Of a stretch of 48,456 bases of DNA, positions 40,518 to 48,456 are shown piece after piece; within the stretch, counting starts at the first letter, position 1; every line of letters starts with the position of its first letter. A model generated the notes under the pieces. The model did no database searches. It saw only the letters and a list, made by a program, of their open reading frames with translations, and was not told where the DNA came from. The stretch covers positions 1 through 48,456 of the forward strand of contig NZ_DXLG01000001.1 in NCBI RefSeq assembly GCF_019414865.1. Direction: 5' to 3'. Both the position numbers and the translations under genes were made by a program. This stretch comes from Veillonella sp. (GTDB lineage Bacteria > Bacillota > Negativicutes > Veillonellales > Veillonellaceae).

Positions 40518-41300
40518 TTATTTTTTGTTGTAATCGCCGAACCATTTGTCGTAGATTTTTTGGTAAGTGCCGTCTTCTTTAAGTTCTTTAAGAGCTTTGT
40601 TAACAGCTTCTTGTAAAGCTTTGTTGCCTTTTTTCATGCCAAGAACTGTACCTTCAGCTTTAGTAGGTTCGCCTACGAGTTTAAGGTCTTTGTCAGCACC
40701 TTGTTTAAGGTAGTACATAGCCACTGCGTTATCGATGATAGCACCGTCGATTGTACCAGCTTTCAATTCCATGAAGATATTAGCATTGGAATCAATTTGT
40801 TTTACTGTTGTATTAGGGATTTTTTGAGCCATTTCAACAGGGATAGTACCGATTTGAGCACCTACAGTATGACCTGCTAATTCATCCATGTTATGGATTG
40901 TTGTGTTGTCTTTACGAACAACTGTGATGAAACCACCTTGGTCGAAGTATACATCGGAGAAGTCCAATACTTTTTCACGTTCAGGTGTAGCGTTGATACC
41001 TGCTGCGATCATGTCGATATCGCCAGATTGAACTGCTGGAATCAAAGCATCGAAGCCCATGGACTTGAATTCCATTTTTAAACCTAATTTTTTCGCAATT
41101 GCTTCGGACAAATCAACGTCGAAACCAACGTATTTGTCGCCTTCAGTGAATTCGAATGGTGGGAATGTAGTTTCAGAACCTACACGCAATACACCTTCTT
41201 GTTGTGTCATTTTTGGTTTGTCATTGCCACAACCAGCCAATAAACCCATTGCTGCTACCGCTACGAGGGCGATGGCTGTCAATTTTTTGAACTTAAACAT
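40518..41300 (-). CDS. Amino-acid ABC transporter substrate-binding lipoprotein
   Basis: The 260-residue family 3 solute-binding protein starts at ATG 41300 (GAGGAGG with 5-nt spacing); an in-frame ATG six codons upstream overlaps that site. The signal peptide ends in LLAGC. The mature protein has the family pattern VGSETTFPPFEF, VGFDVDLSEAIAKKLG, DMIAAGINATPERE and the closing YQKIYDKWFGDY, typical of GlnH/ArtJ-type polar or basic amino-acid binders. No permease or ATPase gene lies in the window, so it works with a transporter encoded elsewhere or is separated from its own. It has its own promoter and terminator. Confidence 0.9.
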   Translation of the reverse strand: MFKFKKLTAIALVAVAAMGLLAGCGNDKPKMTQQEGVLRVGSETTFPPFEFTEGDKYVGFDVDLSEAIAKKLGLKMEFKSMGFDALIPAVQSGDIDMIAAGINATPEREKVLDFSDVYFDQGGFITVVRKDNTTIHNMDELAGHTVGAQIGTIPVEMAQKIPNTTVKQIDSNANIFMELKAGTIDGAIIDNAVAMYYLKQGADKDLKLVGEPTKAEGTVLGMKKGNKALQEAVNKALKELKEDGTYQKIYDKWFGDYNKK

Positions 41301-41349
41301 AGAAACCTCCTCAAACATCCATATACATGGTTTATCAAATTCTGTTTAT

Positions 41350-41378
41350 ATTGTACGGAATTTTACAATAATAGGCAA
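41350..41378 (-). promoter_or_regulatory. Promoter of the amino-acid binding protein gene
   Basis: On the minus strand TTGCCT (41378-41373) and TACAAT (41355-41350) are 17 nt apart, about 50 nt before the start codon. The rest of the 41301-41550 gap shows no gene. Confidence 0.65.
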
Positions 41379-41550
41379 TAACATTGTATAATTAAGAGTA
41401 AAAGAGTTTTATATTTATCATTATATTTAAAATTTTTATTCAAGCTGGCTCACTCTTAGGCCATACTTTACAGTAATATAAGATTTTCTATTTTAGGTTG
41501 TAGAGCATCTTCATTCTTTACAATCATTGGCGTATATACATGGAGGCACT

Positions 41551-42732
41551 ATGTCCCTTACGAATACCTTTTCTGATCTTTGTAAAAGCTTCGCACCTGA
41601 TGCGTTTGCCATCAATTATACATTAGCTAAGAACCCTGAACTGTCCAGTCATGAATTTGAATCCGTCAAAACGATTGGCGCTGTTCTTGAAAAACATGGC
41701 ATGGATGTAACCTATGAATTCTGTAATTTGCCAACAGCGTTCAAGGCTTCTGCTGTGAAAGTAGATAATCCAAAAGGTCGTTTGGCAATTTTATGTGAAT
41801 ATGATGCACTCCCTGAAGTAGGCCATGCATGTGGTCACTCTGCTAGTGGCTCTATGAGTGTTCTGGCAGCATTAACACTACATAAAATGCAACAAGACGG
41901 CGTTGCTTTCAATATGGACATCGATATCATCGGTACACCTGATGAAGAAGCCACAGGTTGTAAGGTGGATATGTGTAACGCAGGGGTGTTTAAAGACTAT
42001 GATTTTGCTATCATGGTTCATCTTGATGGGGAAGAAACTCGACCTAATTCACAGTTTTTGGCGCTGGACTGCTTCCGCGCTCGTTATCACGGTAAACCAG
42101 CCCATGCGGCTGGTGAGCCTTGGAATGGTATCAATGCGGTAAACGGCGTACAACTTGCTATTCATGCAATGGATATGATGCGTCAACAAGTACGTCCTGA
42201 AAGTCGTATTGGTACGTGGATCATTGCTGGTGGTACTGCATCCAATGTTATTCCTGAATTCGGTGAATTAGAAGTGACGGTGCGTCATACTGAACGTGAA
42301 TATTTGAATGGCTTATCTGAACAGATTAAGAACATCTTTGAAGGTGCCGCCCTCTGTACAGGCACTACTGTAGATGTAGAGTTCTACGGTAATCCTTATG
42401 ATGATATGAACCAAAACCATAGAGGCACCGTTCTAATCGAAGACGTAATGTCTGATATGGGCATTGATTTCAAGCCCGGCCCAGCAGATATTGGGGGCAG
42501 CTCAGACATCGGTAATGTTAGCTACCAATGTGCAGCATTCCATCCTAAATTGCGACTCGCTGGGGAAGATAAAGTGTGCCACTCTAAAGAATTCGCTGCG
42601 GCTATGTTAGAATCCACCATTGAACAAACAATTGTGGACGGAGCCAATATCATAGGCCGCACCTTGTTAAGATTGGTAGAAAATCCAGCTGTATTAGAAG
42701 AAATCGTTGCTGAATTTAATGCATCTAAATAA
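41551..42732 (+). CDS. M20 amidohydrolase, AbgB/ACY1L2-like
   Basis: The 393-residue M20D metallohydrolase has the motifs EYDALPEVGHACGHS, GTPDEEATGCKVDM, the dimerisation-domain KPAHAAGEPWNG and the late GSSDIGNVSYQCAAFHP. This arrangement is that of AbgB and of the ACY1L2 group, which split N-acyl or p-aminobenzoyl-glutamate and dipeptides. An AbgA-like partner lies at 11197. In E. coli AbgA and AbgB form one enzyme, but here the genes are far apart, so joint action is speculative. The start is ATG 41551 (GGAGG site), preferred over the in-frame TTG at 41527. The 3' end overlaps the convergent gene by 8 nt. Confidence 0.85.
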   Translation: MSLTNTFSDLCKSFAPDAFAINYTLAKNPELSSHEFESVKTIGAVLEKHGMDVTYEFCNLPTAFKASAVKVDNPKGRLAILCEYDALPEVGHACGHSASGSMSVLAALTLHKMQQDGVAFNMDIDIIGTPDEEATGCKVDMCNAGVFKDYDFAIMVHLDGEETRPNSQFLALDCFRARYHGKPAHAAGEPWNGINAVNGVQLAIHAMDMMRQQVRPESRIGTWIIAGGTASNVIPEFGELEVTVRHTEREYLNGLSEQIKNIFEGAALCTGTTVDVEFYGNPYDDMNQNHRGTVLIEDVMSDMGIDFKPGPADIGGSSDIGNVSYQCAAFHPKLRLAGEDKVCHSKEFAAAMLESTIEQTIVDGANIIGRTLLRLVENPAVLEEIVAEFNASK

Positions 42733-43051
42733 AGCGTTTTCTATATCTATCAGGATGGCTGTAATAGTGTAGGTAGAATTCGTGGTCTTTTTCAGATCTA
42801 TTAATAATGGATGATAATGAGATGTTTCCGTTTATGAAACTCTGAATCTTGGTGAAATAGGCTCCTAATTCATGTTCATGATAATAGAGCGCCCAGACCA
42901 CGTTATTTCCAGCGATGACTGGGATATACTTAAACTCAAGAAATTCAAATAAACCGGCTATGGTAATATCATCTGGTACGGTAAATTCTTCACGATGATG
43001 ATTCATATCATCACCGGCACAAACTGCATCTCGATCAATTATGATACGCAT
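42725..43051 (-). CDS. Hypothetical protein, 108 residues
   Basis: The protein is soluble, with no signal sequence. It begins MRIIIDRDAVCAGDD and has VPDDITIAGLFEFLEFKYIP followed by HEFYLHYYSHP near the end. I do not recognise the family. The ribosome site AGGAAGTG is moderate. It is convergent with the M20 gene, the two stop codons overlapping by 8 nt. The acidic start and compact length suggest a small folded domain. Confidence 0.6.
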   Translation of the reverse strand: MRIIIDRDAVCAGDDMNHHREEFTVPDDITIAGLFEFLEFKYIPVIAGNNVVWALYYHEHELGAYFTKIQSFINGNISLSSIINRSEKDHEFYLHYYSHPDRYRKRFI

Positions 43052-43256
43052 ATGATTTCACTTCCTATCTATGTCGATTATTGTTTACGTATTTTTATAG
43101 AGATATTTAGGTCGGGATTACTTTACATTTTAATGCTATATTTCAATCCCTAAATTTCAATCGTTATATTTTTGCTTATATATACATCTAAGTATTACTG
43201 TACTACTGATTGAAAATAATATCTATCCATTTATATACCATATTAAAGGAGACTTC

Positions 43257-44396
43257 ATGTTCTCAACTGAAACATTACAAATTAAAAATTATATAGGTCT
43301 CACCGGTGATAAACCCATTCTATTCATTGCATCCGATGTAGATGGCACCTTGGTTAATGATGCGAAAGCAATTCCTAATGAGGCTATCGAGGCGATTCGT
43401 GCTGCTCGTGAAAGCGGCATTCGTGTAGCCATCGCTTCTGGTCGTGCTTGGAATGAGATGAACGATGTCATCGAGAAACTGCCATGCTTACGCTATTTCA
43501 TGTGTACCAATGGTGCTTATGTAATGGATAAGGAAGAAAAACGTTCGCTGTTCCATGTAACATTTGATAAAGAACAAGCCATTTATTTATTGCGTAAACT
43601 TTTAACCTATGGCGTTTATGTAGAGGCCTATGTGAAAGACAAAATCTTTGGCATGTATCCGCCGTCTCGATGCATTACACCGGAACGTTTATGTGCTTGT
43701 GCAGATGAACGTAATGAGGGCGATGACAGTAATACAAAGAGTTCTCATAGCGTAATGAATAATCATATTTCTGCTGATACAGAAGGTCATCTGCCAGGTG
43801 AAACGCATGATCACTATGCCTTAGCCGAAGGTGATGAAGCAGCGAATATAAATATGTCTGAGTGTGAAGTGGAACAGTCTAATTTCTTCTTTAGACCTAA
43901 TATTCGCCCATTTATCTTGGCAACACGTACGATGGTTCCTGATTTATTAGCTCATATGGAAGCCTTAGACGAAGGCCCTGAAAAGATGCAAATCTTCTAT
44001 GGTGACGAGCCTATGCGTCAACGCATCTTACAAGACTTACGCGATGAATACCAAGGTATGTCTCACGATGGTACAGGCCGTGAACGTTTTTATGATGTAC
44101 TACTTTCTAGTGAAGGTAACTTAGAATTCGTATTACCACATACCACAAAAGGTACAGCCGTAGAAGCTTTAGCAAATCACTGGGGCTTTAGTCCGGACGA
44201 AGTAATGACACTCGGTGACAGTGAAAACGACCTATCTATGCTGCGCTTTGCAGGCGCTGGCGTTGCTATGGGAAATGGTAAACCGAATATTAAAGAAGCA
44301 GCACGCTACGTGACTACAGATAATAACCACCAAGGCGTGGCAAAGGCTATCTATTCAGCTATTGCGTACAATAATGAACTACTTAAGAATCAGTAA
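43257..44396 (+). CDS. HAD superfamily Cof-type hydrolase with a large insertion
   Basis: The 379-residue protein has all four HAD motifs: DVDGTLVND (motif I, nucleophile Asp), ASGRAW (II), a Lys near THGF-like KGTAVEAL (III) and LGDSENDLSML (IV). The cap is of the C2B (Cof) type. Between residues about 145 and 210 there is a hydrophilic, His/Asp/Glu/Ser-rich stretch (HSVMNNHISADTEGH, HDHYALAEGDE) not usual in Cof proteins of about 270-290 residues. Cof proteins dephosphorylate sugar phosphates, FMN or pyridoxal phosphate; the substrate is open. A TTGAAA-16-TATATA (43210-43237) may be its promoter. AAAGGAG precedes the ATG. Confidence 0.85.
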   Translation: MFSTETLQIKNYIGLTGDKPILFIASDVDGTLVNDAKAIPNEAIEAIRAARESGIRVAIASGRAWNEMNDVIEKLPCLRYFMCTNGAYVMDKEEKRSLFHVTFDKEQAIYLLRKLLTYGVYVEAYVKDKIFGMYPPSRCITPERLCACADERNEGDDSNTKSSHSVMNNHISADTEGHLPGETHDHYALAEGDEAANINMSECEVEQSNFFFRPNIRPFILATRTMVPDLLAHMEALDEGPEKMQIFYGDEPMRQRILQDLRDEYQGMSHDGTGRERFYDVLLSSEGNLEFVLPHTTKGTAVEALANHWGFSPDEVMTLGDSENDLSMLRFAGAGVAMGNGKPNIKEAARYVTTDNNHQGVAKAIYSAIAYNNELLKNQ

Positions 44397-44413
44397 TCAT
44401 ATCTCAAATTAGA

Positions 44414-44455
44414 GATACTACCAGTTAAAAATAAATACTTTTAACTGGTAGTATC
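44414..44455. repeat. Perfect 17-bp hairpin without T-run after the HAD gene
   Basis: GATACTACCAGTTAAAA (44414-44430) pairs with TTTTAACTGGTAGTATC (44439-44455), loop ATAAATAC. GGAAAAAT follows, so this is not a classical terminator in the plus direction. Confidence 0.6.
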
Positions 44456-44577
44456 GGAAAAATATATATTATTTAATTGTAAAAGTTTAATAGTATCAGC
44501 GGCGGCATTGTAATAGAATTTATGATCCCTAGCGTTGGTAGTAGTTGATGGATAATCAAAAATCGGAGGTGATGTAA

Positions 44578-44775
44578 ATGGGAAATCTAAAATTTCATAT
44601 CGATGACACTTGTGTTAAGTGTGGTGCGTGTGCTGTAGATTGTCCCGTTCAATGCATCACCAAAGGGGAGACTCAGTTTAACATTGGCAAAGGCTGTATC
44701 GGCTGTGGCGATTGTTATTCAATTTGTCCTGTAGGGGCCGTTAAAATGTCTAAACGCGAGGATCATAAAGAGTAG
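44578..44775 (+). CDS. 2[4Fe-4S] ferredoxin, small bacterial type
   Basis: The 65-residue protein carries two CxxCxxCxxxCP motifs (CVKCGACAVDCP at residues 12-23 and CIGCGDCYSICP at 40-51). It is a clostridial-type low-potential electron carrier, and it could pass electrons to hydrogenase or pyruvate oxidoreductase (inference). The ATG follows CGGAGGTGATG. The gene stands alone between the HAD gene and guaA. Confidence 0.92.
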   Translation: MGNLKFHIDDTCVKCGACAVDCPVQCITKGETQFNIGKGCIGCGDCYSICPVGAVKMSKREDHKE

Positions 44776-44891
44776 GATTTAACATAAAGAGCTGGCCAGA
44801 GTAGGGTATAGTTGGTAGTTGTTGGAATAGGTTAGGTTCATTTCAGGGAAATATATTAAAATCCGAACATTAAAATCTTTTCTATAAATTT

Positions 44892-44933
44892 CATACGGAA
44901 TATATGGAGTCCATATTCTTCGTATGGTATAAT
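44892..44933 (+). promoter_or_regulatory. Palindromic element and extended -10 promoter before guaA
   Basis: A 35-bp interrupted palindrome runs from 44892 to 44926: CATACG/CGTATG at the ends and GAATATATGG/CCATATTC inside. Its last bases supply the TG of an extended -10 (TGG-TATAAT, 44925-44933). The sequence therefore looks like an operator overlapping a promoter. The leader after it (44940-45049) contains a small GCGTTT/AAACGC hairpin. I looked for a purine riboswitch and did not find its conserved core. Confidence 0.5.
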
Positions 44934-45049
44934 GAAATGTAATGAAAATTAGCGTTTGCTTCGAAAAAAACGCACCCCCAGTACAGAAATGTATGGGCAT
45001 TAAAAAATAGTGAATATACTTTCACAAATAGATGCATATGGAGGAAGGC

Positions 45050-46585
45050 ATGGAAAACAAGGAATTTGTTATTGTTGTTGACTTTGGTGGTCAATATAAT
45101 CAATTGATCGCGCGCCGTGTTCGTGAAAATCACGTATACTGCGAAGTATATCCATACAACAAAGCGCTGGACAAAATTAAAGAATTAAAACCGCAAGGTA
45201 TCATCTTCACAGGCGGCCCTAACAGCGTGTATGAAGAAAACTCTCCAAAAATCGAAAAAGAGATTTTTGAACTTGGTATTCCTATCCTTGGCATGTGCTA
45301 TGGTATGCAATTTATGGCGCATACATTGGGTGGTGAAGTTAAATCTGCGGACAACCGTGAATTTGGTAAAACACCTACTAAAGTGGATACTACATCTCCA
45401 TTGTTCAAAGGCTTGGACGAAGACCAAGTTGTTTGGATGTCCCACGTTGACTATGTAGCAAAAGTACCTGAAGGTTTCGAAATCGTTGCTCATACAAAAG
45501 ACTGCCCTGTTGCATCCATGCAAAACAAAGAGCGTAAATTATACGCTATGCAATACCATGCAGAAGTATTGCATACTGAACATGGTAAAGAAATGCTTCA
45601 CAACTTCTTGTACGAAGTATGTGGTTTCACAGGCACATGGACAATGGCAAACTATGCAAAAACTGCTATTGAAGAGATCCGTAACACTGTAGGCGATGGT
45701 AAAGTATTGTTGGCGTTGTCTGGCGGTGTAGATAGCTCCGTTGCAGCAGCTCTTATCTCCAAAGCTGTAGGTGACCAATTGACTTGTATCTTCGTTGACC
45801 ATGGTTTAATGCGTAAAAACGAAGGCGACGAAGTTGAAGCAGCTTTCAAAGATTCCGGCATGCATTTCATCCGTGTGGATGCAGAAAAACGTTTCTTAGA
45901 TAAATTGGCTGGTCTTGAAGATCCAGAAGCGAAACGTAAAGCTATCGGTGAAGAATTCATTCGCGTATTCGAAGACGAAGGCCGTAAAATCGGTTCCGTT
46001 GACTTCTTGGCACAAGGTACAATCTACCCTGACGTTATCGAGTCCGGTACTGGCGAAGCTGAAGTTATTAAATCTCACCACAACGTAGGTGGCTTGCCTG
46101 CAGTTGTAGACTTTAAAGGCCTTATTGAACCATTGCGTAACCTCTTCAAAGACGAAGTGCGTGAACTTGGTTCTGAATTAGGTTTGGCTGATTACCTCGT
46201 ATGGCGTCAACCATTCCCAGGTCCTGGTCTTGCTATTCGCGTAATGGGTGAAATCACTAAAGAAAAACTCGATATCTTGCGTGATGCGGACTACATCTTC
46301 CGTGACGAAATTGCAAAAGCTGGCCTTGATCGCAGCATCAACCAATACTTTGCAGTATTAACATCTACACGTACTGTAGGCGTTATGGGCGACTTCCGTA
46401 CATACGACTACACATTGGCATTGCGTGGCGTAACAACAACAGACTTCATGACTGCTGACTGGGCACGCATCCCTTACGACGTATTAGACACAATCTCCCG
46501 TCGTATCGTAAACGAAGTACAACACATCAACCGTATTGTGTACGATATTACATCTAAACCACCTGCAACAATTGAGTGGGAATAA
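45050..46585 (+). CDS. guaA: GMP synthase (glutamine-hydrolysing)
   Basis: The 511-residue enzyme converts XMP to GMP. The N-terminal class I amidotransferase has GMCYGMQFMAH (catalytic Cys) and the YHAEVLHTE variant of the His-Glu site. The ATP pyrophosphatase loop is LALSGGVDSSVAAAL, and the C-terminal dimerisation domain ends KPPATIEWE. The start is ATG 45050 behind GGAGG; the in-frame ATGs at 45032 and 45038 lie upstream of or within that site. The length fits B. subtilis GuaA (513). A strong terminator follows. Confidence 0.97.
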   Translation: MENKEFVIVVDFGGQYNQLIARRVRENHVYCEVYPYNKALDKIKELKPQGIIFTGGPNSVYEENSPKIEKEIFELGIPILGMCYGMQFMAHTLGGEVKSADNREFGKTPTKVDTTSPLFKGLDEDQVVWMSHVDYVAKVPEGFEIVAHTKDCPVASMQNKERKLYAMQYHAEVLHTEHGKEMLHNFLYEVCGFTGTWTMANYAKTAIEEIRNTVGDGKVLLALSGGVDSSVAAALISKAVGDQLTCIFVDHGLMRKNEGDEVEAAFKDSGMHFIRVDAEKRFLDKLAGLEDPEAKRKAIGEEFIRVFEDEGRKIGSVDFLAQGTIYPDVIESGTGEAEVIKSHHNVGGLPAVVDFKGLIEPLRNLFKDEVRELGSELGLADYLVWRQPFPGPGLAIRVMGEITKEKLDILRDADYIFRDEIAKAGLDRSINQYFAVLTSTRTVGVMGDFRTYDYTLALRGVTTTDFMTADWARIPYDVLDTISRRIVNEVQHINRIVYDITSKPPATIEWE

Positions 46586-46633
46586 GATGGTTTACTTAAT
46601 ATAGCTAACATATAAAAATACATAATATAATTT

Positions 46634-46670
46634 AGTCATCCAAAGAATTTGTCTTTGGATGACTTTTTTT
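46634..46670 (+). terminator. Terminator after guaA
   Basis: AGTCATCCAAAGA (46634-46646) and TCTTTGGATGACT (46652-46664) form a 13-bp perfect stem followed by a T-run. Confidence 0.93.
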
Positions 46671-46804
46671 ATAGGTCTTCAAAATATATGTTTTAGATGG
46701 TAATAGAAATTTTGTATTAGTGATTAAAATGGTAAAAGCAATAAATTTATTTGTTATTACCATGAAAAATAAATGAATTAATGATGTGTTCTAATTATCT
46801 AAGA

Positions 46805-46813
46805 TGTTATAAT
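46805..46813 (+). promoter_or_regulatory. Possible extended -10 promoter for the restriction-modification locus
   Basis: TGT-TATAAT (46805-46813) lies about 95 nt before hsdM in a very AT-rich gap (46671-46909) that shows no gene. The -35 region is poor. Confidence 0.35.
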
Positions 46814-46909
46814 AAAAAATATTAGGATTTATAGTATATTTACTCGATTATACGGATTTCATGACAATAATCTTGATTTGTAAGTTTTAATGAGGATGGT
46901 ATATAGGTT

Positions 46910-48421
46910 ATGGCAGCAAAAAATAATACAGATATTGGGTTTGAAAAACAAATATGGGATGCGGCTTGTGTTCTTTGGGGACATATTCCTGCTGCAGAAT
47001 ATCGGAAAGTAATTGTAGGGTTAATATTTCTTCGTTATATATCAAGTGCTTTTGAGAAACGCTATGAAGAGCTTATAAAAGAAGGCGACGGATTTGAAAA
47101 TGATAGAGATGCATATGCAGAAGAAAATATTTTCTTTGTTCCAGAAGAAGCTCGGTGGAGTACAATTGCATCTGCTGCACATACACCTGAAATTGGACTT
47201 GTTATTGATAATGCAATGAGAGCTATTGAAAAAGAGAATACAACACTTAAAAATGTATTACCTAAGAATTATGCTAGTCCTGATTTAGATAAAAGGGTAC
47301 TCGGAGAAGTTGTTGATCTTTTTACTAATGAAGTCAAAATGGACGGTACCGAGGCAAGTAAGGATTTGTTGGGAAGAACATATGAATATTGTATTGCTCA
47401 ATTTGCTTCTTATGAAGGCACTAAGGGTGGTGAGTTTTATACACCGTCAAGTATCGTTAAAACTATTGTCTCTATTTTAAAACCATTTAATAATTGTCGC
47501 GTATATGATCCTTGTTGTGGTAGTGGTGGCATGTTTGTGCAAAGTGAGAAATTTGTACAAGCTCATAGTGGTAATAGAGGAACTATCTCTGTTTATGGTC
47601 AAGAATCTAATGCTGACACGTGGAAGATGGCAAAAATGAATATGGCAATTCGTGGTATCGATGCAAACTTTGGTCCATATCAGGCAGATACATTCTTTAA
47701 TGATTTACATAAAACCTTAAAGGCTGATTTTATTATGGCTAATCCTCCTTTTAACCTTTCTAATTGGGGGCAGGAGAAGTTAAAAGATGATGTTCGTTGG
47801 AAGTATGGAATACCACCTGCAGGTAATGCAAACTATGCATGGATTCAACATATGATTCACCATCTTGGTCCAAATGGGAAAATCGGCCTTGTTTTAGCAA
47901 ATGGTGCACTATCGTCACAAACTAGCGGTGAGGGCGATATCAGAAAAAATATTATTGAAGCGGATCTCGTGGAAGGTATTGTAGCTTTACCTACTCAGCT
48001 ATTTTATAGTGTTACTATACCGGTTACCTTATGGTTTATTTCAATGAATAAAAAACAAAAAGGAAAAACTCTATTTGTTGATGCACGTAATATGGGCTAT
48101 ATGGTTAATCGTAAACATAGAGATTTTACTGATGATGATATTCAACGATTAGCTGATACATTCTCGTCATTTCAAGAGGGTACTTTAGAGGATGTAAAAG
48201 GCTTTTGTGCTGTTGTTAATACTAAGAAGATTGAAGAACAAGATTATATTCTTACTCCAGGTCGATATGTTGGTCTTGAAGTTGTTGAGGAAGATGAGGA
48301 GCCATTTGAAGAAAAAATGAGTCGGCTTACCTCTGAATTATCAGAAATGTTTATAAAATCCCGTGAATTAGAAACGGAAATTCGTGAAAAACTAGGGGCG
48401 ATTGGATATGACATTAAATGA
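46910..48421 (+). CDS. hsdM: Type I restriction-modification methyltransferase subunit HsdM
   Basis: The 503-residue N6-adenine methyltransferase has an N-terminal helical HsdM domain (FEKQIWDAACVLWGHIPAAE) and GEFYTPSSIV before the SAM site. It then has motif I DPCCGSGGMF, motif IV NPPF (IMANPPFNLSNWG) and a C-terminal coiled-coil-like tail (LTSELSEMFIKSRELETEIR) that contacts HsdS in the complex. With HsdS it methylates a bipartite DNA site and with HsdR it restricts unmodified DNA. The ribosome site is weak. The next ORF overlaps its last codons. The base composition is more AT-rich than guaA, consistent with horizontal acquisition. Confidence 0.93.
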   Translation: MAAKNNTDIGFEKQIWDAACVLWGHIPAAEYRKVIVGLIFLRYISSAFEKRYEELIKEGDGFENDRDAYAEENIFFVPEEARWSTIASAAHTPEIGLVIDNAMRAIEKENTTLKNVLPKNYASPDLDKRVLGEVVDLFTNEVKMDGTEASKDLLGRTYEYCIAQFASYEGTKGGEFYTPSSIVKTIVSILKPFNNCRVYDPCCGSGGMFVQSEKFVQAHSGNRGTISVYGQESNADTWKMAKMNMAIRGIDANFGPYQADTFFNDLHKTLKADFIMANPPFNLSNWGQEKLKDDVRWKYGIPPAGNANYAWIQHMIHHLGPNGKIGLVLANGALSSQTSGEGDIRKNIIEADLVEGIVALPTQLFYSVTIPVTLWFISMNKKQKGKTLFVDARNMGYMVNRKHRDFTDDDIQRLADTFSSFQEGTLEDVKGFCAVVNTKKIEEQDYILTPGRYVGLEVVEEDEEPFEEKMSRLTSELSEMFIKSRELETEIREKLGAIGYDIK

Positions 48422-48456
48422 TGACGTTAAATATTATTTAATTTTTGATACAAATG
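48408..48456 (+). CDS. Start of the next gene, cut by the window end
   Basis: ATG 48408 overlaps the last 14 nt of hsdM in another frame and stays open to the window edge (MTLNDDVKYYLIFDTN). In type I loci the next gene is usually hsdS or an accessory gene, but these 16 codons are too few to tell. Confidence 0.4.
   Translation, partial: MTLNDDVKYYLIFDTN

Noticed and set aside
44776..45049. Purine riboswitch before guaA
   Set aside because: The conserved three-way junction core was not found. The only clear structures are the promoter palindrome and a small hairpin.
45185..46081. Several minus-strand ORFs inside guaA
   Set aside because: They are shadows of a highly conserved gene, with Cys/Phe-rich composition and no ribosome sites.

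Overview
The window looks like a chromosome segment from a Veillonella-like member of the Negativicutes, the diderm, low-to-mid GC Firmicutes. Two lines of evidence point there. Regulation is Firmicute-like: T-box leaders precede trpE and ileS, and Shine-Dalgarno sites are strong (AGGAGG). The envelope is that of an outer-membrane organism: an SLH-type OmpM-like protein and an inverse-autotransporter beta-barrel. An [FeFe]-hydrogenase maturase (HydE), a small 2[4Fe-4S] ferredoxin and a DcuC-type dicarboxylate carrier fit an anaerobe. The genus is an inference from overall similarity, not from a marker gene. No rRNA, tRNA or CRISPR array was seen.

Layout. 1-60: right end of an IS200/IS605-type element whose body lies outside the window. 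150-2402: SLH protein and Nramp metal transporter. 2548-5774: unknown protein, YaaA, HydE (overlapping genes) and a YIP1-like membrane protein. 5836-10746: EF-G-like GTPase, YhcH protein and two tandem EamA transporters. 10701-11089 (minus): remains of what may be an antitoxin/Fic module. 11131-15350: AbgA-like amidohydrolase, a carbamoylase-type M20 hydrolase and a DcuC carrier. 15396-18838 (minus): MFS exporter and a broken Sel1-repeat gene. 19027-26694: complete tryptophan operon (T-box, trpE, trpG, trpD, a trpC-trpF fusion, trpB, trpA), with a 518-bp repeat-rich gap between trpG and trpD. 27092-30128: four DUF805 membrane proteins. 30236-32092: DUF2939-like protein, a candidate small RNA and a DUF3829-type lipoprotein. 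32128-35385: T-box and ileS. 35481-35725: a 25-residue amphipathic peptide gene with its own terminator. 35745-36480: decayed IS200-type element. 36555-40488: inverse-autotransporter barrel and, on the minus strand, an intact Sel1-repeat protein paralogous to the broken one. 40518-44775: amino-acid binding lipoprotein, AbgB-like M20 hydrolase, orphan protein, HAD phosphatase and ferredoxin. 44892-46670: guaA with a palindromic promoter region. 46805-48456: start of a type I restriction-modification locus (hsdM and the first codons of the next gene).

Functionally, the window mixes core metabolism (Trp, GMP, Ile-tRNA) with uptake and cleavage of N-substituted amino acids (three M20 hydrolases, DcuC, a binding protein). 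The surface and accessory genes are where most of the unusual features lie. The least explained items are the 25-residue peptide gene, the roughly 104-nt RNA at 30965-31068, and the two large nested palindromes inside the trp operon.
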